Under the pieces are notes generated by a model. It was given only the letters and a program-made list of their open reading frames with translations, was not told where the DNA came from and did no database searches. A stretch of 64,000 bases of DNA. It comes from [Eubacterium] eligens ATCC 27750 (GTDB lineage Bacteria > Bacillota > Clostridia > Lachnospirales > Lachnospiraceae). Made by a program: the position numbers and the translations under genes. The stretch lies in the NCBI RefSeq assembly GCF_000146185.1, contig NC_012778.1, forward strand, positions 1,805,001-1,869,000. The letters run 5' to 3'. Numbering within the stretch: position 1 is the first letter of the stretch; every line of letters starts with the position of its first letter. Shown piece after piece: positions 51,313 through 58,581 of the stretch.

Positions 51313-52473
51313 ATGTACAGACAAATCATTGATACATTAAACCAATTTCTAAATTACATACATATCCCTGGCACACCACTTAATCCAGATGCTTTTCAAG
51401 GAATATTGGTAAAGAAACTTTCAAACCAGAATATTATAAAAGATAAGCGAAGAATTAATGCCGGGGATACTTCTTCAACGGTAAACCAGACACATATTGA
51501 TGTTACTGGTAAACAAGGCATGTTATTTTTCTTTGAAGAACTGAATAATGCAACAACCTCCGTACAAAGCATTGATATTGATATATACGATAACAATTTC
51601 AGATACCTTCATGAAATCGACCAGCCCTCTGCCAGGATGGATTTAAACGGAAACACTTACTATGTACGTTCCAATATCAATCTGCCACAATACTTAACAG
51701 ATTTCAATTTTGCTCTTCACAGTTCTGCATATAAAAAATATGGTCATACTGGTGACCAGGTACAAATAAACATCCCAGATTCTGAAGAGGCTTTTACCCA
51801 GCTTCAGAGATTTGCATTCCAGGATGATGCTCTTGTTATGCTAAGATATGATTACTTGAGATATGTTGCTATTCTCATTCCGTGTGAATTATGTAACAAC
51901 CTGTACTCTATTACAAACACACATGGTACCCATAATGTAAATTATGTAGCAATGAATCCTTCATATAACCCAGTATTAGCACATCAGATCCAGTATAATA
52001 TTATTTCAAATGATGTAAGTTGCGATGATGTTGAAGCCATGACTTTGCAACGCACTCTAAATAATAACCCATGTGCCGGTACAGATGTTGAAAAGATTGT
52101 AAAAACCCGTGTTTCGCAAGGCTCTTTCCGCAGACTGTTACTTCTTGAACGCCATCACTGTAATCTTTGCGATATTTCCACCACATCTGTATTACGCGCA
52201 AGCCATATTAAAGAATGGGCTGAATCCTCCAAAGAAGAACGTATAGATGCAAACAATGGTTTGCTTTTATGCGCTAATCACGATGCCCTATTCGACAGAC
52301 ATCTAATATCTTTTGAACCTAATACAGGAAATATCTGCATTTCAGCATCAATTGACGATGATCAGCGAAATGCCTTAAATCTTTCTAAATCCGCCAGAAT
52401 TTCTATGAATGATCGAATGAAGGCATACATGCAGATACACTACAAAAAATTTATTGAAAAAGAAAATCAGTAA
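51313..52473 (+). CDS. HNH endonuclease with McrB-type recognition domain
   Basis: In this 386-residue protein, residues about 1-215 match the N-terminal domain of the McrB-like subunit at 46722-48605: GILVKKL against GIMVKRL, NQTHIDVTGKQ against NQTHIAISGEQ, and GDQVQINIPDSEEAF against ADQVQLSLTTIDDPAF. Residues about 285-345 are an HNH nuclease (CNLC, ASHIKEWA, NGLLLCANHDALFDRHLISF). It is transcribed divergently from the LlaJI-type operon. A shared target, with a backup or modification-dependent cutter, is inferred. Confidence 0.78.
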   Translation: MYRQIIDTLNQFLNYIHIPGTPLNPDAFQGILVKKLSNQNIIKDKRRINAGDTSSTVNQTHIDVTGKQGMLFFFEELNNATTSVQSIDIDIYDNNFRYLHEIDQPSARMDLNGNTYYVRSNINLPQYLTDFNFALHSSAYKKYGHTGDQVQINIPDSEEAFTQLQRFAFQDDALVMLRYDYLRYVAILIPCELCNNLYSITNTHGTHNVNYVAMNPSYNPVLAHQIQYNIISNDVSCDDVEAMTLQRTLNNNPCAGTDVEKIVKTRVSQGSFRRLLLLERHHCNLCDISTTSVLRASHIKEWAESSKEERIDANNGLLLCANHDALFDRHLISFEPNTGNICISASIDDDQRNALNLSKSARISMNDRMKAYMQIHYKKFIEKENQ

Positions 52474-52515
52474 TTTTCCAATTGCGAGATGTACCTACAT
52501 ACATCTCGCAATGTT

Positions 52516-54342
52516 TTATCTCCGCATATCCCATATCTTGTCTTTTGCTTTTTCTGTATTAGTATCTCTACTAACTCTCTCATCATAAATCCTCTGAAAC
52601 TCCTCATAAAGCTCATCTCCATCCTTTTTTATCCCCAGCCTTTTCATTACATCCGAGAACAACCTTATACTTCCACTCACATCAGCTATATCGAATCCGA
52701 ATACATCTGCCTTAACTGAATCACTGATATTTTCATAACCGCCAAGCTCTGATATTCTCCTGACAATCCAACCAACTTTGTCCACAGGCTCAGTTTCTTT
52801 AGTTTCCACAAATTCACTTTTACCTGTTACATCAGTTGTACTTTCGTCCATTCTTGCCACATTCACATCAGACGAATTATGAACCTCTGGTATTCCTATA
52901 CCCTCTAAACCAGTCTGTTGTTTTCTCGCACTATCTGTTTGCTCTTTCTGTCTGCCTATTTCATTCTGATTATTATTAGGATTCATTACCTCAACATTTG
53001 CATCAGGCTTAACAACTGCTGCCGCCACTTTCTCAACCTCAGTATTCTCTTCCATCCTCGGTATCTCAACATCCCTGTCAGCAACAATCTCCTCATTTCC
53101 CGACACCGCATAATAAGCCGTATACAAATCTTCTTTTATAATGTCATCAGCAAGCTGTATCTGTCTCTTAATTCCCTTTTTCTCCTGCTTAAGCTCATCC
53201 AGTTCTTCCTGCACTTCCATATGCCATATCTGATATTCCCGGTACTGCTCTTCATTCTTTATACTGCGTTTCCGGCTAGAGCTTTCTCTGTATATCTCCT
53301 TCTGCCTGTCCTCAATCTGCTGGATCTTTTCTTCCTGCTCACCTATGAAATCCACAAGATCCACAACACTTTTGATGTCATTATTTACAATCAGCAGATA
53401 TTCGTCCTGTAACTGATGAAACCGCTTCAAATCCTCTGTATACTTTGCTCCACCAACCACAAAACGCTTTTGCTCTACAATCCTTAATCTGTATAGCTTT
53501 GCATAAAACTTCTTCTGGAATGGTGACAGCTTCGCCCTGTGTAACCCCCTGATATCCGACGAATAAAAGTAAGGCTTTGACATCCAGGGCATATCCACAT
53601 AATGCCGTAACATATCTTCTGAAAACATCTCGTCCAGCTTTGCCAGTTTATGATAATACCGAAATCCCGGTGCCTGCACCTCCATCCATGCGTCTTTCTT
53701 AAATACATATCCAAGTCTTTTCATCAGATATTTAAAATGCTCCACATTCCCGGCTGCATATGCACACATCTTGGCATCCCTGAGAATTATCTCTTTCATG
53801 GACATTTCCTTTTCCCACTTGTCCCTGCTGATATTCTTTGGATTCTTGCTGTACTCTGCCGGCATTATGGAAAGTCCAAGTTCATCACAATATTTATTTG
53901 TAATCGGCTGCAGATGATTCTTCCAATTGCCTTTAGGTGAATTATATTTCTTGCCGGTTGTCATACTCACACTATTCCAGATCAGATGCCCATGCATATG
54001 TTCCCTGTCAGTATGAACTGCATACACCGCCTCATAATCATTACCAAGCACATCCTTTGCAAAGTGCTCCAGCACATACATTGCATGCTCTGCCGTCACT
54101 TTTTCTTCCGGTGAAAATGATATGATCACATGATAGCCCTGCCTTTTACCTGTCTTATGAAATATATTCTTCGTCTCCTCCATCTGCTCAAATGCCGTAT
54201 CCGGCAGGCAGTTAATACTGCCCACCAGTACACATTCTTCTGTCTTATCCGGATTCTGTATATATTCCAAAGCATTCTTCAGGTGTGATGCCGGATTTCT
54301 GCCATCTGACTCCTGTATATTTAAGATCTTTGTAATCGCCAT
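52516..54342 (-). CDS. mobA: MOBP-type relaxase
   Basis: In this 608-residue protein, an N-terminal relaxase domain (about 1-200) has NALEYIQNPDKT, YHVIISFSPEEKVTAEHA and the three-His motif HTDREHMHGHLIWNSV (about 115-130). Its middle is helical (about 280-400), and the C-terminal part is acidic and low in complexity, ending in a small folded region. It should nick oriT, likely upstream at 54798-54916. It overlaps the MobC gene by 22 bases. It differs from the MobV relaxase of element 2, so the two elements use different mobilisation systems. Confidence 0.9.
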   Translation of the reverse strand: MAITKILNIQESDGRNPASHLKNALEYIQNPDKTEECVLVGSINCLPDTAFEQMEETKNIFHKTGKRQGYHVIISFSPEEKVTAEHAMYVLEHFAKDVLGNDYEAVYAVHTDREHMHGHLIWNSVSMTTGKKYNSPKGNWKNHLQPITNKYCDELGLSIMPAEYSKNPKNISRDKWEKEMSMKEIILRDAKMCAYAAGNVEHFKYLMKRLGYVFKKDAWMEVQAPGFRYYHKLAKLDEMFSEDMLRHYVDMPWMSKPYFYSSDIRGLHRAKLSPFQKKFYAKLYRLRIVEQKRFVVGGAKYTEDLKRFHQLQDEYLLIVNNDIKSVVDLVDFIGEQEEKIQQIEDRQKEIYRESSSRKRSIKNEEQYREYQIWHMEVQEELDELKQEKKGIKRQIQLADDIIKEDLYTAYYAVSGNEEIVADRDVEIPRMEENTEVEKVAAAVVKPDANVEVMNPNNNQNEIGRQKEQTDSARKQQTGLEGIGIPEVHNSSDVNVARMDESTTDVTGKSEFVETKETEPVDKVGWIVRRISELGGYENISDSVKADVFGFDIADVSGSIRLFSDVMKRLGIKKDGDELYEEFQRIYDERVSRDTNTEKAKDKIWDMRR

Positions 54343-54683
54343 ACTTCCAGCACCTCCCCAAACGTTTTCTTTACATCATCCAGACTGCTCTGCAGTTTAT
54401 CAATATCGCTGTAATATAACTTTCCCTGTGAATTGCCAAGCTTTACCGTCTGATTAATATTATTTGCAATACCTGCTATGATACGGATTGCTTTTGCCCT
54501 GTCCTCAGGATAACTTGTATCTATGTTGCCGCCCGTCCGGATCAATTCTCTTATATAGGCACTTGCTGTCATTCCCGTCCGGTTAAGTGCCGCTTTTAGA
54601 ATATCCATATCTTTCTCCGACAGCTTCACAGATACCTTATGATCTTTCCTGTCAGACTTGTATCTTCGCTTTCCATCTGCCAT
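54321..54683 (-). CDS. mobC: MobC-family mobilisation protein
   Basis: The 120-residue basic protein has VSVKLSEKDMDILKAALNRTGMTASAYIRELI at the N-terminus (ribbon-helix-helix) and the MobC signature AGIANNINQTVKLGNSQG in the second half. It binds oriT and assists the relaxase encoded next, overlapping it by 22 bases. Confidence 0.88.
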   Translation of the reverse strand: MADGKRRYKSDRKDHKVSVKLSEKDMDILKAALNRTGMTASAYIRELIRTGGNIDTSYPEDRAKAIRIIAGIANNINQTVKLGNSQGKLYYSDIDKLQSSLDDVKKTFGEVLEVWRLQRS

Positions 54684-54797
54684 ACGTTTCTCCCCTTTCG
54701 TAGTTTTCTAATGCTGTATCAAACCAATCTCTTTTTATCTGTACCATTGCTTTTTTCATCCTTTCCAAAAGTTCTGCTTATAGGTTTTGCAAGATGC

Positions 54798-54916
54798 GGA
54801 AAAGGTCGGACCTTTTCCCGAAAAAATATAAACGCCATCAGCGTTTACATAATTTTTCGTCTTGGCAGGAGCACCTGCACCCTGTATATAATATGTGGTG
54901 GTTAATGTACCACCAC
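54798..54916. other. Inverted-repeat cluster upstream of mobC, candidate oriT
   Basis: Three strong inverted repeats lie together: GGAAAAGGTC/GACCTTTTCC with one base between (54798-54818), AAACGC/GCGTTT (54830-54846) and GTGGTGGT/ACCACCAC (54895-54916). The position directly upstream of mobC-mobA is usual for oriT of MOBP systems. No nick site is assigned. Confidence 0.55.
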
Positions 54917-54920
54917 AATT

Positions 54921-55232
54921 ACTGATATGGTGGCACTTTTTGCCATCACTTTACTGTTTTAGTGGCATTTTCCGCCACCACTTTTCCATTTTGATGGCAC
55001 TTTCCGCCACCATGGCTTTTTTCTCGCTTATCTGAGTGGTGGCGCTTTTTGCCGTCACTTTGCTGTTTTGACGGCGCTTTTTGCCCCCACTTTTGCATTT
55101 TGACGGCACTTTTTGCCCCCACACTTTTTTCAGCTCTGATTTGTGCGGGGGCGCTTTCTGCCCCCACTTTGTGGTTTTGGGGGCGCTTTTTGCCCCCATT
55201 TTCATGTTTTGACGGCGCTTTTTGCCCCCACA
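54921..55232. repeat. Nine-unit hairpin repeat array with 109-bp higher-order period
   Basis: A 13-base motif GGC(A/G)CTTTTTGCC-like starts at 54932, 54964, 54996, 55041, 55073, 55105, 55150, 55182 and 55214. Spacings are 32, 32, 45, 32, 32, 45, 32, 32, so three triplets repeat every 109 bases. Each unit can form a hairpin (GGC...GCC, extended to GGGGGC...GCCCCC in places with matching changes). Periods are not multiples of three, so the open frames crossing it are unlikely to be genes. It ends at the TnpV stop codon. Confidence 0.85.
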
Positions 55233-55607
55233 CTAATGAAACTGCATTACCACATCCATAATAACGATTTCCTCTGCCATCATCCTGGTCTGTGTTCTTA
55301 GCTGTAACTGTTCTGTAAAGGAATTTGGATTCTTTGGCTTATGCTTTTTCAGCCACTTAGCTTCAATATCATCGAGCAGCTCATATGCTGTATCATTGAC
55401 TTCATCCGCTCTCTCTTCAAGCTCACCGAACCGCACCAGACTCTTATATCTCATTGGATATTCTTCCTTGATATATTTAATCCACATACGCCCATACTTT
55501 CCTACATCTATATCTGCCTTCTCTGTTCCTGCGACAAGCACCGGATAAAAGATTCCATCCCTTTCTTCATATGGGATACCTAGCTTTTCAAATGTTGTCT
55601 TACTCAT
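55233..55607 (-). CDS. TnpV-like protein of element 3
   Basis: The 124-residue protein starts MSKTTFEKLGIPYEE at ATG 55607. It closely parallels the element 2 protein at 33301-33678 (DGIFYPV, VGKYGRMW, RYKSLVRFGEL, KHKPKNPNSF, RMMAEEIV). It overlaps the MobC-like gene by 8 bases. The family is typical of mobilizable transposons; its function is not known. Confidence 0.8.
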   Translation of the reverse strand: MSKTTFEKLGIPYEERDGIFYPVLVAGTEKADIDVGKYGRMWIKYIKEEYPMRYKSLVRFGELEERADEVNDTAYELLDDIEAKWLKKHKPKNPNSFTEQLQLRTQTRMMAEEIVIMDVVMQFH

Positions 55608-55941
55608 AATGATTACCGCCTTTCTCATCACTCTGCAGAATATCAAGCACATGCTTTAATTGAACCAGCAGTTCTTCAACATCTATACCTCTGTCAGATT
55701 CATCTAATGTCTGTAATTCTTCCAGTATCGTATCAAGATGCACCTGTACTTTCTTTGCCACCTTCATTCCACCAACAACCCTGATTTCATGCTTCAGAAG
55801 ACATTGGATGATATAATCCTGTTTTGAAAGTCCGCTGAGTGAAACCTTCACATTCAGCTCCTGCGCTTCCTCCGGTGACATACGAAACGCTACTACAACA
55901 TTTCTCCATCTGTTCTTGGCATCCAGCCTTTTCTCGCTCAT
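55600..55941 (-). CDS. MobC-like accessory protein near the integrase
   Basis: The 113-residue protein starts MSEKRLDAKNRWRNVVVAFRMSPEEA, nearly the same N-terminus as the protein at 33709-34080, followed by SGLSKQDYIIQCLL and a helical tail. Element 3 thus carries this gene in addition to the mobA-mobC pair. It may be an inherited partner of a MobV system that this element has lost, or it may act with TnpV. Confidence 0.72.
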   Translation of the reverse strand: MSEKRLDAKNRWRNVVVAFRMSPEEAQELNVKVSLSGLSKQDYIIQCLLKHEIRVVGGMKVAKKVQVHLDTILEELQTLDESDRGIDVEELLVQLKHVLDILQSDEKGGNHYE

Positions 55942-56045
55942 AATAATCTGCTCCTTCCGATATAAAATCTATTCTTTTAATTTCTGCTGCATATATCCAG
56001 CAAAACTTGTACCGGCATGATTCATAATGTTTTACATAGGCATTA

Positions 56046-57251
56046 TCAGACTGCCTTGTACTTATCAATGCTTATAATTTTTTCCGCAGCCGCATCCATA
56101 TCAATCATAGGTGCTGTTTCCTCTGTCTGCATGATTTCTACATCATCATCCTGATCTTCGCAATCCTCAAAGCTTGCATTGACAGCATCAAGTCTGTCCG
56201 CCATTGCCACCTGCTTTGACGGAAACAGATGCGAATAACGATATGTGATATCAATGCTCTCATGACCAACCCTGTCAGCTATTGCAACTGCGGAAAACCC
56301 GAGGTCGATCAGATGTGAAATGTGCGAATGCCTTAGATCATGGATTCTGATTTTCTTCACACCGGATAATTTGCAACCACGCTCCATCTCATGATGAAGA
56401 AAGCTCTTTGTTACCAGAAAAATCCTGTCTGTTGGTGTCTGGTCATATAACATTGCAAAATATTCCTGCATTTCTTCGGCAAGGAACTTCGGCAGCTTGA
56501 TTGTTCTGTTGCTCTTAGGTGTTTTCGGTGTTGTAATAACATCCTGCCCCTGCAGCCGCTGATACGATTTATTTATTCTGACTGTGTTCTTTTCAAAATC
56601 AAAATCTTCCATCGTAAGTGCAAGCAGCTCACCTAATCTCATTCCCGTCCAGTACAGCATTTCAAATGCATAAAATGAAACCGGCTTATCAATCACCGCT
56701 TCTGAAAACTTCTTATATTCTTCAGTTGTCCAGAAAAGCATTTCCTTCTTTTCTTCCCTGCCCATATTTCCAGCCTGCCTTGCCGGATTTGATTTCAGAT
56801 TATAAAACCTGCACGCATGATTGAATATCGCACTTAAGATGTTATGCATTGTCTTCTTATAAGTCTGGGAATAACATTTCCCATTCTCATAACGGAATGC
56901 TACCATCTCATTCTGCCACTTGCGTACATCTCCCGGTGTAATCTCATTCATCTTAAGATTCCTGAAATATGGAAGTATCTTTGTATCCACAATGTGTTCT
57001 TTTGTAAGCCACGTGTTGAGTTTGACATAATTTTTCACATCCTCTGTATACAACTTCCAGAACTCTCCAAATGTCATATCCAGATTATTCTCCTGCCGTA
57101 TTTTGTAATTACGCTCATAATCAAGTGCTTCCCTCTTTGTTGCAAATCCTCTCTTCTTTATCTGTTTATTTTCCCCAGTCCAGTCCTTACAATAGAATTT
57201 GACAAACCAGGTGCCTGTCTTACTGTCTTTATAAGCTGGCATATTCATCAT
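56046..57251 (-). CDS. int: Tyrosine recombinase (integrase of element 3)
   Basis: The 401-residue protein has an N-terminal arm-binding segment (WFVKFYCKDWTGENKQ ... GFATKREALDYE) and the catalytic Arg in TGMRLGELLAL. HDLRHSHISHLI holds the His-x-x-Arg, and the Tyr lies in ITYRYSHLFPSK. Clearly related to the element 2 integrase, as expected for two elements using the same guaA site. It has an acidic C-terminal extension of about 50 residues. Frame intact. Confidence 0.94.
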   Translation of the reverse strand: MMNMPAYKDSKTGTWFVKFYCKDWTGENKQIKKRGFATKREALDYERNYKIRQENNLDMTFGEFWKLYTEDVKNYVKLNTWLTKEHIVDTKILPYFRNLKMNEITPGDVRKWQNEMVAFRYENGKCYSQTYKKTMHNILSAIFNHACRFYNLKSNPARQAGNMGREEKKEMLFWTTEEYKKFSEAVIDKPVSFYAFEMLYWTGMRLGELLALTMEDFDFEKNTVRINKSYQRLQGQDVITTPKTPKSNRTIKLPKFLAEEMQEYFAMLYDQTPTDRIFLVTKSFLHHEMERGCKLSGVKKIRIHDLRHSHISHLIDLGFSAVAIADRVGHESIDITYRYSHLFPSKQVAMADRLDAVNASFEDCEDQDDDVEIMQTEETAPMIDMDAAAEKIISIDKYKAV

Positions 57252-57334
57252 CTCCTTCTTTCCATATGAAGAAGCAGATGCCTAAGCCGTATCGCTTCTG
57301 CACCTGCCTCTATCACAATCTTCTTACCTGTTGC

Positions 57335-57520
57335 TTATCCTGCATCACTCATACCATAAATGCGTTCTTCAAAATATTTTCTGCTTACTTTTCCACGGAT
57401 AACAATGTAACCCTTCTTTTCAAGTTCACTGTTGATCTGTCTCATAAGCTTGTATGCTGCTGATTTTGAAATTCCAAGAATCTGCATCACATCTCCTACT
57501 TCTAAAAACTTTTCGTTCAT
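57335..57520 (-). CDS. xis: Excisionase-type protein of element 3
   Basis: This 61-residue winged-helix protein (FLEVGDVMQILGISKSAAYKLMRQIN, with a KVSRKYFEERIYGM tail) is homologous to the element 2 protein at 35159-35356. It precedes the integrase by 83 bases on the same strand and diverges from the XRE regulator. Confidence 0.85.
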   Translation of the reverse strand: MNEKFLEVGDVMQILGISKSAAYKLMRQINSELEKKGYIVIRGKVSRKYFEERIYGMSDAG

Positions 57521-57748
57521 GCCCTTTCACCACCTTTCCATTAAAATTTGTTTTGGCGTTTCTCCATACCAGTTCTGCTGATGTCACAACCAGCCTCCTT
57601 ACCTGAGATAATCTCCTGTAATACCGCCCGCTCCTGCTCGAGGTACTCGGTCCGCTTGGGGGAGTGTCTACATTCGCTCGATTCCTATGAATGTCTTGGC
57701 AAATGCCTGTTAGATTTCTGGTACCGCTCATTTAGTTATTTTTCAATA

Positions 57749-57835
57749 CCATATCGTATAGATAATTGAATTGATATTATTCTATACCGTATAGTATTGA
57801 ATTGTCAAGAAGTTTTTCTAATGTTCTCGTATAGA
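57749..57835. promoter_or_regulatory. CGTATAG operator repeats between xis and XRE genes
   Basis: A perfect palindrome CTATAC C GTATAG (57782-57794) is flanked by related half sites ATCGTATAG (57753-57761) and TCGTATAG (57827-57834). They are likely binding sites of the adjacent XRE regulator. The rest of 57521-57915 shows no gene. Confidence 0.65.
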
Positions 57836-57915
57836 AAAACTTCCATTTTCATTTTTTCCGTGTTATACTGTCTTTAACAGTCCATCAGGGACAGATAAAC
57901 GGAGGTGACTACACT

Positions 57916-58464
57916 ATGACAATTGGTGAAAGAATAAAGAAAATACGGGTATTCCGTAAAATGACAATGGATGAACTGGGCGGTGCACTTGGATTTGAGG
58001 GCAAAAATATGTCGGTCCGCATATCCCAGTATGAAACCGGTGCACGCATTCCCGGTGAAGATATGATTCTAAAGCTTGCTGATGCATTGCACTGCAATTA
58101 CAAGGCAATCTCTGATTACAGCCTTGGTACTGCTGAAGATATCATTGAAACACTTTTCTGGCTTGAAGAAAGTGCCACATCTCTCCCGGCACGTGGAAAA
58201 GGTACAAGATTCCCAGAGTACACAGCTCCCGGCAACCTGATTCATCTGACTGCAATGACACCTGCAAAATCTTCCGAGGCTGCCAGACCAACTTACAATG
58301 AAGATGATTATGAAAGTGCAGGCTCACCTGTCGCATTAACTTTTGAATATGGATTGGTAAATGATTTCCTTACGGAATGGTGTGAAATGAAAACGAAATT
58401 AAATAGTGGAGAGATTTCTCCTAATGAATATTTTGAGTGGAAAATAACATGGCCTCAGGCGTAA
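57916..58464 (+). CDS. XRE-family regulator of element 3
   Basis: The 182-residue protein has an N-terminal helix-turn-helix (IKKIRVFRKMTMDELGGALGF ... YETGARIPGEDM) and a C-terminal conserved part (WCEMKTKLNSGEISPNEYFEWK) also present in the element 2 regulator. GGAGGTG lies upstream. It diverges from xis-int and probably represses excision. Confidence 0.86.
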   Translation: MTIGERIKKIRVFRKMTMDELGGALGFEGKNMSVRISQYETGARIPGEDMILKLADALHCNYKAISDYSLGTAEDIIETLFWLEESATSLPARGKGTRFPEYTAPGNLIHLTAMTPAKSSEAARPTYNEDDYESAGSPVALTFEYGLVNDFLTEWCEMKTKLNSGEISPNEYFEWKITWPQA

Positions 58465-58489
58465 ATGAAACTATTCACGCACAGCTCAC

Positions 58490-58511
58490 TTTAGTACCAT
58501 TTTAGTACCAC
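58490..58511. repeat. Right arm-type repeats of element 3
   Basis: Two TTTAGTACCA copies lie head to tail just before the hairpin and att core; partners are at 39271-39293. Confidence 0.8.
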
Positions 58512-58515
58512 AAGG

Positions 58516-58562
58516 CAAAAAACAAGCTCGCAAATGCCCATTTTACTAGGCTTTGCGAGCTT
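58516..58562 (-). terminator. Terminator of guaA supplied by element 3
   Basis: On the minus strand AAGCTCGCAAA (complement of 58552-58562) pairs with TTTGCGAGCTT (complement of 58524-58534), followed by GTTTTTTG. It lies 8-55 bases behind the guaA stop and inside element 3. Confidence 0.85.
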
Positions 58563-58569
58563 TTGAAAA

Positions 58570-58581
58570 TTATTCAAACTC
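58570..58581. repeat. att core within the guaA 3' end
   Basis: TTATTCAAACTC is the complement of the guaA codons GAG TTT GAA and the TAA stop. Copies at 39157, 21353, 14425 and 1098 show repeated use of this site. Confidence 0.9.

Larger units (their letters stand above)
39169..58581. mobile_element. Element 3: integrative mobilizable element with Thoeris, Gabija and LlaJI-type cargo
   Basis: It is bounded by identical 12-base cores at 39157 and 58570 and by TAGTACCA repeats at both ends (39271-39293 and 58490-58510). Integrase, excisionase, XRE regulator, MOBP relaxase, two MobC-like genes and TnpV are present; conjugation genes are absent. The element is about 19.4 kb and directly abuts guaA, so it is likely the most recent arrival. 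Its whole cargo is antiphage or restriction type. Confidence 0.87.

Noticed and set aside
54921-55232. CRISPR array
   Set aside because: The intervals are not unique spacers, the units vary, the conserved motif is only 13 bases and no cas genes are nearby.
54921-55261. Several open frames (up to 95 codons) through the hairpin repeat array
   Set aside because: Open frames arise in more than one phase because stop codons are rare in the repeat; the 32/45-base spacing breaks any protein period and no start signal is present.
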